A stretch of DNA of 64,000 bases from JAOAGA01 sp964540515. GTDB taxonomy: Bacteria > CALINM01. The notes under the pieces were generated by a model. It saw only the letters and a program-made list of their open reading frames with translations. It did no database searches and was not told the origin of the DNA. The position numbers and the translations under genes were made by a program. Location of the stretch: assembly GCA_964540515.1 (NCBI GenBank), contig CAZIMS010000006.1:1-64000 (forward strand), given 5' to 3'. Shown piece by piece: positions 33,682 through 43,057 of this stretch (position 1 is the stretch's first letter; each line of letters starts with the position of its first letter).

Positions 33682-34112
33682 TTTTCTACCACTTCTATTT
33701 TTTGTCCCTTTTCTATCTTCCCACCCCTTATTATTTTACAAAAAATTCCCTCCCTTGGCATAACACAATCACCTACAGATTTATAAATATTACACTTGCT
33801 ATGGCAAATCTTTCCATGTTGTGTAACTTCTAATATTACCTCACCTATTTTGATCTGCTTACCAATGGGCAGGGCTAAGAGATCTATTCCTTCAGTAGTA
33901 ATATTCTCAGCAAAATCACCGGCCTTCACGTTAAGACCTAACTTTTTCATCTTTTCAATACTCTCATTTGCTAATAAGCTTACCTGTCTTATCCCACCTT
34001 CTGCATGAGCATCTCCCTCTATCCCTTTATCTTCAATAAGAATAGCACTATCAACAGGTTTTTTTTTAACTGATTTTTTTTCCGAAATATTTATTGATAA
34101 AACAATACCCAT
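33678..34112 (-). CDS. MOSC-domain protein
   Basis: 144 aa, almost entirely a MOSC beta-barrel: GIEGDAHAEGGIRQVSLLANESIEKM, KAGDFAENITTEGIDLLALPIG and the cysteine segment QHGKICHSKCNIYKSVGDCVMP. MOSC proteins bind molybdenum cofactor or transfer sulfur to it. It leads a minus operon with ntrB and ntrC, so the two-component system may report on molybdoenzyme or nitrogen metabolism; that is an inference. Confidence 0.92.
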   Translation of the reverse strand: MGIVLSINISEKKSVKKKPVDSAILIEDKGIEGDAHAEGGIRQVSLLANESIEKMKKLGLNVKAGDFAENITTEGIDLLALPIGKQIKIGEVILEVTQHGKICHSKCNIYKSVGDCVMPREGIFCKIIRGGKIEKGQKIEVVEK

Positions 34113-34157
34113 AGTTAAGCCCCCTTTACGATAAAAGAAACTGGCCTTTTAACTATA

Positions 34158-36389
34158 CTACCCTCTTATATGATTTGCCTTTACTATAAGCTCATCATAC
34201 TCCTCACCATCATCGGGAAATCTTGAGTAGCCAAACTTAATACAAACATCACCTTTAAGAAGATTTTTGGGATCAAAATTCATTTTTTCAAAGACCTTTT
34301 TAAGCCTAAATATTACTTCTAAGGCCTTCTCGTCTGCGTCCACAAGTATTATACCAAACTTGTTATCATTTAGCCTTGATACAACCTCAAAGCTCCTAAT
34401 CTTCTCTCTTAGCTCAAAAGATATCTTCTTTATAATATCATCAGTAAATTTTTTTCCATAAGCCTCAAGATACTTATCATAGTTTTGCAGCTCTATTATG
34501 AGAAGAACAACCCTTTTATTATGCCTCTTTGCCCTCGCTATCTCTTCATACACCCTTTTTTCATAATACCTAAAATTAGGTAAACCTGTAACAATATCAA
34601 TATAGTTGTCATAGTTTGATACACTTTTTCTTTGTAATTCTTTGTAGGAAGGGCTAACCCTTAAAAAAATGTCGTCAAGGAGTTTAAGGTCCTGTGTACT
34701 AAACTGAGAACCCTTATCTCCACCTTTTTTATTATAAAATGAGAAACAGGCTTCTGTTTCCTTTCCAATCAAAAAAGGATAGACTATTAGAGAGCTAATT
34801 TGAGGATAAAGATACCCTAAATCACTATCTTTTTTTGTATTTTTAACTAACAGGCTCTTATGTGTCTTAAGCGCCCTTTTAGTAAGCTCTCTGTCCCATT
34901 CAAAAAAATTTTTATTAACTATATTCTCAAAGCCAATACAATCTTTTACTGTATATGCCTTTTTATCTTCATCATAAATCCTTACAAAAGATACGGCTAC
35001 ACCAATATATTCCGATAACCTTCTTAAAAGATGGTTGAAGAAACTAACCTTATCTTCCATGAGGTTAAGTTCAGATATCATATCATCAGTAAAATCTCTA
35101 AGCCTTGTTTGTTCATCCACTTCTTCCTTACGATAAACGAGAGAAAGCAATCTGGTTAGATCTTTTGAGAGGTCTTTTAAAAAATCTATGGTTACGCTAC
35201 TATCTCGACTGAAGTTGATAAAGCTAATAACTCCAAAGCATTCATCCTCTTCTATCAAAGGAAATACCACATAGCCCCTAAAAATTTTCTTCTCTGGCTC
35301 TAAGAAGAAGAGGCTTTCTTTATTCTTAATGACCCAGCTTTCTAAGGTGTCTTCTGTTAGGATCTCATTGCTATCAAATAAACTATAATTTGTTACAACT
35401 GTCTCAAAGGCAAATTCTTTAGATTTCATCGCTATAAGAGAGTAAATTGAATATGTCTTATAAACGAAATCAATAACCTTCTTTATCCTATCATATAATG
35501 GTATTTTCATTGAAAGTATCTGCGACAACTCAGAAAAACTTTTATATCTCTCTGAGTCTTCTCTGAACTCTGCAAAACTTTTAGAGGTAAATAGAATATC
35601 ACCAATAACAGGAGAGACACTTTTTAGAAACTCTAAATCCTTCTCAGAAAAGGCGTTGATGTCAGTGTTGCTAGATAGGTTTATTACCCCTACTACCTCA
35701 TCGTCTTTTAAAAGAGGTACGCATATGGCAGATTTTACATCTTCTCTTTTCCTAATTTTTTTAAATGACTTATCATCTGGACTACCTGTAATTATTATCG
35801 GTTCTTTATTTTCAACAACCTTTCCAGCAATGCCTTCACCTACAGGAATTTTAATAAAATCCCAAAGGACCCTGTCTATACCATAGGACATAGAAACCTT
35901 AAGCACCTTCTCTCTTTTATCATAAAGCATTATAGAACCTCTGTTTGCTCCTGTCTTACTACAGAGGAATTTAAGTATCTCATCAAGAAGTTTTTCCTTG
36001 TCAAACAACATTGAGAGGTTGTCGGCGATACCTTGTAGCTCTAATACCATTGACTTGATATCTGTCTTTTCAGAAAAACTTTCGACACCTCTATACAAAA
36101 ACTCAGCCGAGGCACCGCTTATAATTTTAATATGTCCTAATCCAAAATTGTTGAGTCGATCTCTTAAGTTTTCATCCTCATCAACATTTATAACAGCAAA
36201 TATCTGGTTTTTGTAATCAACTAATGCTCTAAGATCGCTTAAGATAAAACCTTTAGGAAAAATATTTTTTCCCTCTATTCTCCTACTTTCATCTATAATC
36301 ATTGATATCTCAATATTTTTATCTTCCTTCATCTTTTCATAAAGGCTTATAAGTTTATCCGAACTCCCATAGAGGGCTATTTTATTCAT
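34158..36389 (-). CDS. Multi-GAF protein with degenerate GGDEF domain
   Basis: 743 aa, soluble. Residues 1-100 look like a nucleotide-binding Rossmann-like segment (IALYGSSDKLISLYEKM). GAF domains lie at about 125-270, 300-420 and 440-560. A GGDEF domain occupies about 580-740 (YIDIVTGLPNFRYYEKRVYEEIARAKRHN), but its active site reads SRLNDNKFGIIL instead of RxGGDEF, so it almost certainly cannot make c-di-GMP and may bind nucleotide as a sensor. Last gene of an operon with MglA-like and EF-G-like genes; start supported by GGAG. Confidence 0.88.
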   Translation of the reverse strand: MNKIALYGSSDKLISLYEKMKEDKNIEISMIIDESRRIEGKNIFPKGFILSDLRALVDYKNQIFAVINVDEDENLRDRLNNFGLGHIKIISGASAEFLYRGVESFSEKTDIKSMVLELQGIADNLSMLFDKEKLLDEILKFLCSKTGANRGSIMLYDKREKVLKVSMSYGIDRVLWDFIKIPVGEGIAGKVVENKEPIIITGSPDDKSFKKIRKREDVKSAICVPLLKDDEVVGVINLSSNTDINAFSEKDLEFLKSVSPVIGDILFTSKSFAEFREDSERYKSFSELSQILSMKIPLYDRIKKVIDFVYKTYSIYSLIAMKSKEFAFETVVTNYSLFDSNEILTEDTLESWVIKNKESLFFLEPEKKIFRGYVVFPLIEEDECFGVISFINFSRDSSVTIDFLKDLSKDLTRLLSLVYRKEEVDEQTRLRDFTDDMISELNLMEDKVSFFNHLLRRLSEYIGVAVSFVRIYDEDKKAYTVKDCIGFENIVNKNFFEWDRELTKRALKTHKSLLVKNTKKDSDLGYLYPQISSLIVYPFLIGKETEACFSFYNKKGGDKGSQFSTQDLKLLDDIFLRVSPSYKELQRKSVSNYDNYIDIVTGLPNFRYYEKRVYEEIARAKRHNKRVVLLIIELQNYDKYLEAYGKKFTDDIIKKISFELREKIRSFEVVSRLNDNKFGIILVDADEKALEVIFRLKKVFEKMNFDPKNLLKGDVCIKFGYSRFPDDGEEYDELIVKANHIRG

Positions 36390-36392
36390 ATT

Positions 36393-37415
36393 TTACTCCT
36401 CAATCTCAATCTTTAGTCTAATTTTTAATGGCTTTTCTTTATCACCAATTGTCAATTTTATAGGAAGCTCAATCTCTTTACCTTTTATTGATGGTATGTC
36501 TATGGCAATATTTAGCTTATCTTCTTCCATATCTCTATTATCTGCTTCAGCTGTTAATGCCTTCCTCTCAAAAATATCTTTGTTAATCTCTGTAATATCT
36601 AAGAACTCTTCTTTTTGCTCTGTCTCTATTTCTTCTATATTCGATATAATGTCCTCCAGTTCACTTTTCTCTTCCTTTGCCTCTTCCTGGAGATCTTCTT
36701 TAAGAATACCATCTAAAACCTCTAAGGCAGAATCACTATAGTTTTCGGGCAAATACGCCGTTCTATCATCTTTCTCTTCTTCTGTAATGAGCTCCTCTTT
36801 TTCTTCTTTAGTCTCTTGCCCATCTCTTTGTTGTAGTTCCTTCAACTTTTTGATAACCATTTTACAGATAGTCATCAAACTTTCAAGAACACCTTTTCCT
36901 TCCGTAGCAACAGCTGGAAAAAAGGGCATCTTTCTCTTGTTAAGACGAAGATGTAACTCTTCCAGATCCATAGCATTTTCTATATCTCTCTTGTTATACT
37001 GAATTACCATTGGAATAGTGTTTATATCTATACCATAATCATTTAGATTATCCTCCAGATTTTTTAGACTTTCGATATTATCCTCCAACATTTGTCTCTG
37101 AGAATCGGCAACAAATACAATGCCATCAACTCCCTTAAGGACCATCTTTCTGGTTGTGTTATAAAAAATCTGACCAGGAACAGTATATAAATGAAATCTC
37201 ACTTTATAACCATTTATCTCTCCTATACTTATGGGGAGAAAATCAAAAAACAAGGTTCTGTCAGTTTGAGTGGCTAAACTTACTAACTTTCCTCTACTTT
37301 CAGGAGTAAGCTTTTGGTGTATATAAAGAATATTTGTAGTTTTTCCTGACAGCCCTGGTCCATAATATACTATCTTCGCATTTATCTCTTTGTTTATATA
37401 ATTAATAAAAGCCAT
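36393..37415 (-). CDS. MglA-like small GTPase with acidic C-terminal extension
   Basis: 340 aa. Residues 1-195 are an MglA-type Ras-like GTPase: P-loop GPGLSGKTTN, the family-specific YTVPGQIFYN in place of DTAGQ, and NKRD for guanine specificity. MglA sets cell polarity, gliding or pilus direction. The remaining 145 residues are Glu/Lys-rich (EETKEEKEELI, EEEKDD, ELEDIISNIEEI) and end in a predicted beta-strand module (ELPIKLTIGDKEKPLKIRLKIEIEE), absent from standard MglA of about 195 aa. No mglB is adjacent. Confidence 0.9.
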   Translation of the reverse strand: MAFINYINKEINAKIVYYGPGLSGKTTNILYIHQKLTPESRGKLVSLATQTDRTLFFDFLPISIGEINGYKVRFHLYTVPGQIFYNTTRKMVLKGVDGIVFVADSQRQMLEDNIESLKNLEDNLNDYGIDINTIPMVIQYNKRDIENAMDLEELHLRLNKRKMPFFPAVATEGKGVLESLMTICKMVIKKLKELQQRDGQETKEEKEELITEEEKDDRTAYLPENYSDSALEVLDGILKEDLQEEAKEEKSELEDIISNIEEIETEQKEEFLDITEINKDIFERKALTAEADNRDMEEDKLNIAIDIPSIKGKEIELPIKLTIGDKEKPLKIRLKIEIEE

Positions 37416-37418
37416 TTA

Positions 37419-38411
37419 TTACTTGCTCCTTTGAACAAGAATTTTTCTTGCTGTAGTAGATATTATAGAGGATACATTTTTTGATTTTGATAACTTATCT
37501 AAATCTTTATTGCCAAAGGACGACAGAAACTTTATAGAGACCTGAACAGGTGTTTTAGGATTATAAACAAGGTTTAGCTTAATATTATAGTTTTGCGTCC
37601 AGTTTTTGTTCATAGCTATTGCTCTTATAATCTCATCAGGAAGGTTCTTGTCCTGTGATATCTTCATCACTTCACCTTCTGTTATCCTTGGATTTTTTAA
37701 AACAGCCGTTGAGACAAGTTTATTGCTATCTTTTATTAATATACTTCGCACCTCTTTGTTTCCCATTAAAGCAAACTTTATCTTCTCAGCCACTGACATT
37801 TTTGATATTTTTCCTGCAATACTTCTCTTTTTCTCCTCATTATCCTCTTCAACATGCTCCATCAATAATTCTTTGTGCTGATCTATAACATCTTTAGGTA
37901 GAGGAGCCTCTTTTTTCTCTAAGCTTTCAGTAACCTTTTTTGAGACATAAAAACTTACCTTATCATAATACTCCAAAGGTAAGGAAGGGTTGTTTAACAA
38001 ATTATCTATGATCACCTGATTTGTTGACCATATCTCTTCTCTTAACAATATAAGTTTTAAAATTTCCTGATTTTTTGAGGTAGCAAACTTCTCAACTACA
38101 TTTGCTGGAACAAGTTTGTGTGAAAAAACTACCTCTAAAATCTCCAGATCATCCTGAAATAGATAGGCTACAAGGGTTAATATCTTTTGATCGTAAAGAT
38201 CTTTTATGAAATTTTTAAGTAGATGTTTTGGTACCTCTCTTAAATAATTAATGCATCTCTCTCGCAAAGCATTTCTATTCTCTATAGCATAAACTGAGAT
38301 TACATATATAAGCTCATTTAGCGGGAGGGGAAAACCCCCCTCCAGCAATCTAACATTGATCTCTTTATTTTGCTCATTTAAAAGTTTTTGTCCTATCTCA
38401 GACAATCTCAT
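37419..38411 (-). CDS. Helical-repeat (LRV/HEAT-like) protein of unknown function
   Basis: 330 aa, all-helical. The C-terminal half (about 205-330) contains ALMGNKEVRSILIKDSNKLVSTAVLKNPRITEGEV and NYNIKLNLVYNPKTPVQVSIKFL. This domain is widespread in deltaproteobacteria-like genomes as an uncharacterised protein with leucine-rich-variant-like repeats. No catalytic motif is visible. It overlaps the EF-G-like gene by 4 nt and is followed 3 nt later by the MglA-like gene, so the three are co-expressed. Confidence 0.8.
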   Translation of the reverse strand: MRLSEIGQKLLNEQNKEINVRLLEGGFPLPLNELIYVISVYAIENRNALRERCINYLREVPKHLLKNFIKDLYDQKILTLVAYLFQDDLEILEVVFSHKLVPANVVEKFATSKNQEILKLILLREEIWSTNQVIIDNLLNNPSLPLEYYDKVSFYVSKKVTESLEKKEAPLPKDVIDQHKELLMEHVEEDNEEKKRSIAGKISKMSVAEKIKFALMGNKEVRSILIKDSNKLVSTAVLKNPRITEGEVMKISQDKNLPDEIIRAIAMNKNWTQNYNIKLNLVYNPKTPVQVSIKFLSSFGNKDLDKLSKSKNVSSIISTTARKILVQRSK

Positions 38412-40495
38412 TGATGTGCTTCCTGTCTTTCTTTGTTTGCCTGCTGTATTATTTTCTCACTTAGATGAGTTGGAACCTCTTCATAATGAGAAAACTTTAC
38501 GGTAAACATAGCCCTACCACTTGTGAGAGATTTTAAATCATTTGCATATTTTAAAATCTCTGCCATAGGTACTTTAGCTCTAATAATCTGGTTATTTGCC
38601 TTAGGTTCTACCCCGACAACATGTCCCCTCTTACTATTAATATCACCTATGACATCTCCCATATACTCATCAGGACAAATTATCTCAATATCCATAATGG
38701 GTTCGAGAAGAACCGGCGTTGCATTTTGAGCTGCCTTCTTAAAGGCCAAAGATCCAGCAATCTTAAAGGCCATTTCAGAAGAGTCTACTGGATGAAAGGA
38801 ACCATCATAAAGAGTTACCTTAACATCTACCACGGGAAAACCAGCCAAAACCCCTTCCTGCATAGCCTCAACTATACCCTTCTCAACAGCAGGAATATAC
38901 TGCTTAGGAATAACACCACCTACGATCTTATCCACAAATTCAAAACCCATGCCTCTTGGTAATGGTTCAATCTCTATCCAACAATCTCCATACTGACCTC
39001 TACCACCTGACTGCTTTTTATATTTACCCTGAACCTGAGTCCTGCCTTTAATTGTCTCTTTATAAGGTACTTTAGGCGTTTTAAGCTCAACCTCTACACC
39101 ATACTTTCTTTTAAGCCTCTCTAAAACTATCTCGATATGTGTCTGTCCTGTGCCAGAAAGTAAAAACTCTTTTGTTTGTTCGTTCATGGCGAAACTAACT
39201 GTAGGATCTTCATCTATTATTTTCTGAATTGCCTGACTAAGCTTATCTTCATCATTTCTTGTCTTAGGAACAATAGCAAAAGATATCATAGGTTCTGGTA
39301 TGTCAGGTGCTTTATAAACAATAGGGTTTGATTCTTCCGATAGGGTATCCCCTGTTTTTATATCCTTTGATTTCAAAATTGCTACTATGTCACCAGCATA
39401 GGCTTGAGGAATATTTTTAAACTTCTTACCCTCAATAATTGCTAAAGAACCAATCTTTTCTTTTACTCCTCTTGAGGCATTATATACCGTAGATTCGGAA
39501 CTAATCTTTCCAGAAAATACCCTCATTACAGAAACCTTACCGGTAAAAGTATCTACCAAGGTTTTAAAGACAAGTGCAGAAAAGGGTGCATCGGGAGTTC
39601 TTTTTCTTCTTTCTTCCTTTTGTGTAATAGGGTTTATACCTATTGTGTCAGGCACCTCATCTGCCGACGGTAACAATAGAGTTATATAATCAAGCAGATG
39701 TGAGACTCCAATGTTCTTAAAGGCAGAACCACACAAAACAGGTATAAACTGATGAGTCTGAGCACCAAATTTGAGACCATATATTAGCTCTTCTTGAGTT
39801 ATCTCTTTACCTTCTAAATATTTCTCCGTTAACTCATCATTTACCTCAGCTACCTTCTCAATAAGAAAATCTCTTAATCTTTTAGCTTCATCTTCAACAT
39901 CTTTTGGTATATCAATTTTTTTGAATGTTCCAGCACCGTTGTCATCAAAGGCATAGGCCTCCATCTTTACTAAATCAACAATGCCTCTAAAATCTGTCTC
40001 TTTCCCTATAGGGAACTGAACAGGTACAGGTAAAACTTTAAGCTCCTTTTCCATATCATCTACTGCTTTAAGAAAATCTGCCCTTTCTCTATCCATCTTA
40101 CTAACAAAGGCTATTCTTGGTATGCGCCACTCTTCAAGTAAGTTCCAGATGGTGTGGGTCTCTACTTTTACACCTGATATAGCGCTTATTATAACAACAG
40201 CACCAGTTGATGCTTTAAGACAAAACTCAGAATCTATAATAAAGTTTGCATAACCTGGTGTATCAAGTATGTTTATATAGCACTTATTCCAGTTAATATG
40301 GTTAAAGGAAGAGGATATACTTATTTTTCTTGATATCTCTTCTGGTTCATAATCAAAGTTTGAAGTACCATCGTCTACCCTGCCTAATTTATCTACCGCC
40401 TTAGCATTAAATAACATAGAATCAGCAAGTGTTGTCTTTCCTGCCCCACCGTGCGCAACTAGTGCTATGTTCCATCTTTTTTCAAAATCTCCCAT
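38408..40495 (-). CDS. Elongation factor G-like GTPase (EF-G2 type)
   Basis: 695 aa. Translation factor GTPase with P-loop AHGGAGKTTLADSML, DTPGYANF (G3) and SKMDRERAD (G4), followed by domain II (SALVFKTLVDTFTGKVSVMRVFSG) and EF-G domains III-V (SGRAMFTVKFSHYEEVP at the C-terminus). The HGGAGKT P-loop marks the second, EF-G-like group rather than canonical FusA, which is not in this window. Role of that group is uncertain; it may act on ribosomes under special conditions. AGGAGG precedes the ATG. First gene of the MglA/GGDEF operon. Confidence 0.92.
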   Translation of the reverse strand: MGDFEKRWNIALVAHGGAGKTTLADSMLFNAKAVDKLGRVDDGTSNFDYEPEEISRKISISSSFNHINWNKCYINILDTPGYANFIIDSEFCLKASTGAVVIISAISGVKVETHTIWNLLEEWRIPRIAFVSKMDRERADFLKAVDDMEKELKVLPVPVQFPIGKETDFRGIVDLVKMEAYAFDDNGAGTFKKIDIPKDVEDEAKRLRDFLIEKVAEVNDELTEKYLEGKEITQEELIYGLKFGAQTHQFIPVLCGSAFKNIGVSHLLDYITLLLPSADEVPDTIGINPITQKEERRKRTPDAPFSALVFKTLVDTFTGKVSVMRVFSGKISSESTVYNASRGVKEKIGSLAIIEGKKFKNIPQAYAGDIVAILKSKDIKTGDTLSEESNPIVYKAPDIPEPMISFAIVPKTRNDEDKLSQAIQKIIDEDPTVSFAMNEQTKEFLLSGTGQTHIEIVLERLKRKYGVEVELKTPKVPYKETIKGRTQVQGKYKKQSGGRGQYGDCWIEIEPLPRGMGFEFVDKIVGGVIPKQYIPAVEKGIVEAMQEGVLAGFPVVDVKVTLYDGSFHPVDSSEMAFKIAGSLAFKKAAQNATPVLLEPIMDIEIICPDEYMGDVIGDINSKRGHVVGVEPKANNQIIRAKVPMAEILKYANDLKSLTSGRAMFTVKFSHYEEVPTHLSEKIIQQANKERQEAHQ

Positions 40496-40550
40496 AAACC
40501 CTCCTTTTTTTATAGAGTAACTCGGTTATTTCCATAAATAATCAAAAAAA

Positions 40551-41333
40551 TTATAAACTTGTCTCTTTCTCATTCATCTCATAAAGTATTTTAAGTCCTT
40601 CAAGGGTTAAATTGGGCTCTACCACTTCAATATATCTTGTCTCCTTTGATATGACATTGGCAAGCCCACCTGTTGCATAAAAACCAATATTCTTATCACC
40701 CATCTCTTTCTTAATTTTCTCACAGATGGCATCAATCATGCCAGCGTAACCAAATATTATACCTGCTTGAATAGCAGAGATGGTGTTCTTACCTATTACC
40801 CTATCAGGTGTTGTAAGCTCAATCTTAGGAAGTTTTGCCGTTCTCTCTGCAAGAGCCTCAAGTGATATCTCGATACCAGGAATTATTACACCTCCTAAAT
40901 ACTCACCTTTCTTACTTACACAATCAAAGGTTGTTGCAGTACCAAAATCAATAACGACCAATGATTTCTTATATTTTTTGTAGGCTGCAACGGCATTCAC
41001 TATCCTATCGGCGCCTACTTCTTTTGGATTATCGTATAAAATGGGCATACCAGTTTTAATGCCCGGTCCTACAAAAAAGGGGTCCCTGTTAAAATATTTC
41101 TTACACATCATGTTAATAGTTAGTGTTAGAGGAGGAACAACATTTGATATGGCAATACCTCTAATATCAGAGACATCAATGTTATAATATTTAAAAAAGC
41201 TAAGAAAAAGCATCCCCAACTCATCGGCAGTTCTACTCTTTTCAGTCCTTACTCTAAAGGAGTTTATAAGTTTGTCCTTTTTATAAACACCAGAGGCAAT
41301 ATGAGTATTACCAACATCTATCACAAAAAGCAT
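40551..41333 (-). CDS. coaX: Type III pantothenate kinase CoaX
   Basis: First step of coenzyme A biosynthesis. 260 aa. ASKHA fold: VIDVGNTHIASGVY at the N-terminus, TADELG, GPGIKTGMPILYDNPKEVGADRIVNAVAAY, VIDFGTATTFDCV and ATGGLANVI are all conserved. GGAGG lies a few bases before the ATG. It lies downstream of birA on the same strand, a common pairing. Confidence 0.96.
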   Translation of the reverse strand: MLFVIDVGNTHIASGVYKKDKLINSFRVRTEKSRTADELGMLFLSFFKYYNIDVSDIRGIAISNVVPPLTLTINMMCKKYFNRDPFFVGPGIKTGMPILYDNPKEVGADRIVNAVAAYKKYKKSLVVIDFGTATTFDCVSKKGEYLGGVIIPGIEISLEALAERTAKLPKIELTTPDRVIGKNTISAIQAGIIFGYAGMIDAICEKIKKEMGDKNIGFYATGGLANVISKETRYIEVVEPNLTLEGLKILYEMNEKETSL

Positions 41334-41390
41334 CCCCTACCTCCATATCCTTTTATAAAATTCTTTTATGAAAGCAATGAGTTATGTGCA

Positions 41391-42220
41391 TCATATTAGA
41401 ATTTCACCCGCATATATCTCTTTTAAAACTCCATCTATATTTGCCAACAATGCCCCGTCAGATTTAAGTCCCACAATCTTACCTTTTTGCTTACCAGTGC
41501 CCGTAGTGATCATAATCTCTCTATCCTTACCGTAAGCTATCTCATCCCAGACCTTTGCTATGTCCTCTATATCTCCATCTTTTGAGATGAAAGAATAGTA
41601 TTTTTCTTCAAAAATCTTAATTATCTCGATGATAAGTNNNNNNNNNNNNNNNNNNNNNNNNNNNNNNNNNNNNNNNNNNNNNNNNNNNNNNNNNNNNNNN
41701 NNNNNNNNNNNNNNNNNNNNNNNNNNNNNNNNNNNNNAAGGGCCTCAGCAACGGAAACACCAATAACTATAGTCAGTCTTGTTAAAACAGTTAGGTTTAG
41801 GTCAGGTTTTAGAATGATAGAAAAATATATATTTTTTCCAAAGGGAGAGAACCAGCTCCTTCCCTTTCTACCTCTACCTGCAGTCTGCTGTTCTGTAAGA
41901 ACTAAAGCCCCTTCTCTAACCTTATCACTTATCTGATGGGCATAGGCGTTGGTAGAGTCAATGCTTATGAAATGAAAAATGTCCTTGCCAAAAGATTGAC
42001 CCTCAAAGCTATCTTCATCTAAAGCAAGAATTGTATCTTTGGGGAAAACTAATTTATAACCCCTTTTGGGCTGGCTATCAATTATAAAACCTTTCTCTTC
42101 AAGATAATTTATATGTTTCCAGACAGCGGTTCTTGAGATATTAAATTTTTCGCAGAGAAGCTTGCTTGATGTCCAATCCCTGCTATTAGCAAGTTTTTTT
42201 AATATTTCTCTCCAAATCAA
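41391..42220 (-). CDS. birA: Biotin-protein ligase / repressor BirA, interrupted by assembly gap
   Basis: N-terminal part (42220 to 41738) has the winged helix (SSKLLCEKFNISRTAVWKHI) and ligase core (STNAYAHQIS, TAGRGRKGRSWFSP). One hundred N's (41638-41737) replace the middle. Beyond them the minus strand resumes in a different frame as IIEIIKIFEEKYYSFISK and then KIVGLKSDGALLANIDG and EIYAGEILI, a normal BirA C-terminal domain ending in TGA at 41391. The gap length is a placeholder, so the frame shift across it is not evidence of a mutation; the gene is probably intact. It attaches biotin to carboxyl carrier proteins and may repress biotin genes. Confidence 0.9.
41638..41737. other. 100-N assembly gap
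   Basis: Exactly 100 N's, the usual filler for a gap of unknown size. It falls inside birA. True length and any hidden insertion cannot be judged. Confidence 0.99.
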
Positions 42221-42223
42221 ACA

Positions 42224-43057
42224 TTACCCCTCTATCTCGAGACTAATATCTACCGCTTTTACAGAATGGGTCAAAAAACCAAGAGAGATATAATCAACTC
42301 CTTTTATAAGATATCTATTGAAGTTATCTAAATTTATTCCTCCAGAGATTTCATAGGTTATGCCATTTTTTTTCATTGAGAGTGCCTTTTTTATGTCTTC
42401 AGGTGTCATGTTATCAAGCATTATATGATCTGCTCCTCCATCAATGGCCTCTCTTAGTTCCTTTAAGTTTTTTACCTCTACAGCCACTTTAATTAGTGCT
42501 GTCCTCTTTTCTTTAGCAAGGGATATAGCCCTTTTTACATTACCTATTATAGCTATGTGATTGTCCTTTATAAGCACCCCATCTGTTAAAGAAAACCTAT
42601 GATTAAAAGCTCCTCCAACTCTTACTGCATATTTTTCAAAGGCCCTTAAAAGAGGGGTTGTCTTTCTTGTATCTAATATCTTAATACCAAACTTTTTAGC
42701 CTTTTCTGAAAGTTGGTTACTTATTGTAGCAATTCCTGACAATCTTTGGATAAAATTTAGTGATACTCTCTCTCCCATAAGAATACTTCTAAGCCTACCC
42801 TCTACTATCCCAAAGCTCTCTCCTTTTTTAACGCTATCCCCCTCTTTCTTACTAAACTCAACTTTAATATCCCTTTCTATCTGTTTAAAAACCTCCTCCG
42901 CTACTAAGGTGCCACATAGTATGAAATCAGATTTGGCTAAGTAATATGCCTTTCCTTTAAGGTCCTTATCAATAATCTCGTTAGTTACATCAAGAAAGCC
43001 AATATCTTCATCAAGTGCCCTTTTAACAACTTCTCTCAAAAATATTGGATTTATCAA
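42224..43057 (-). CDS. nadC: Nicotinate-nucleotide pyrophosphorylase NadC
   Basis: Quinolinate phosphoribosyltransferase of NAD synthesis. 277 aa. Recognisable stretches include ALDEDIGFLDVTN, GERVSLNFIQRLSGIAT, DTRKTTPLLRAFEKYAVRVGG (phosphate-binding), HRFSLTDGVLIKDNH and MLDNMTPEDI. It overlaps valS by 4 nt and is followed closely by birA. Confidence 0.97.
   Translation of the reverse strand: MINPIFLREVVKRALDEDIGFLDVTNEIIDKDLKGKAYYLAKSDFILCGTLVAEEVFKQIERDIKVEFSKKEGDSVKKGESFGIVEGRLRSILMGERVSLNFIQRLSGIATISNQLSEKAKKFGIKILDTRKTTPLLRAFEKYAVRVGGAFNHRFSLTDGVLIKDNHIAIIGNVKRAISLAKEKRTALIKVAVEVKNLKELREAIDGGADHIMLDNMTPEDIKKALSMKKNGITYEISGGINLDNFNRYLIKGVDYISLGFLTHSVKAVDISLEIEG

Noticed and set aside
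38621..38962. 113-aa plus-strand frame in the EF-G-like gene
   Set aside because: Antisense shadow of a conserved translation GTPase. No ribosome-binding site or family features.
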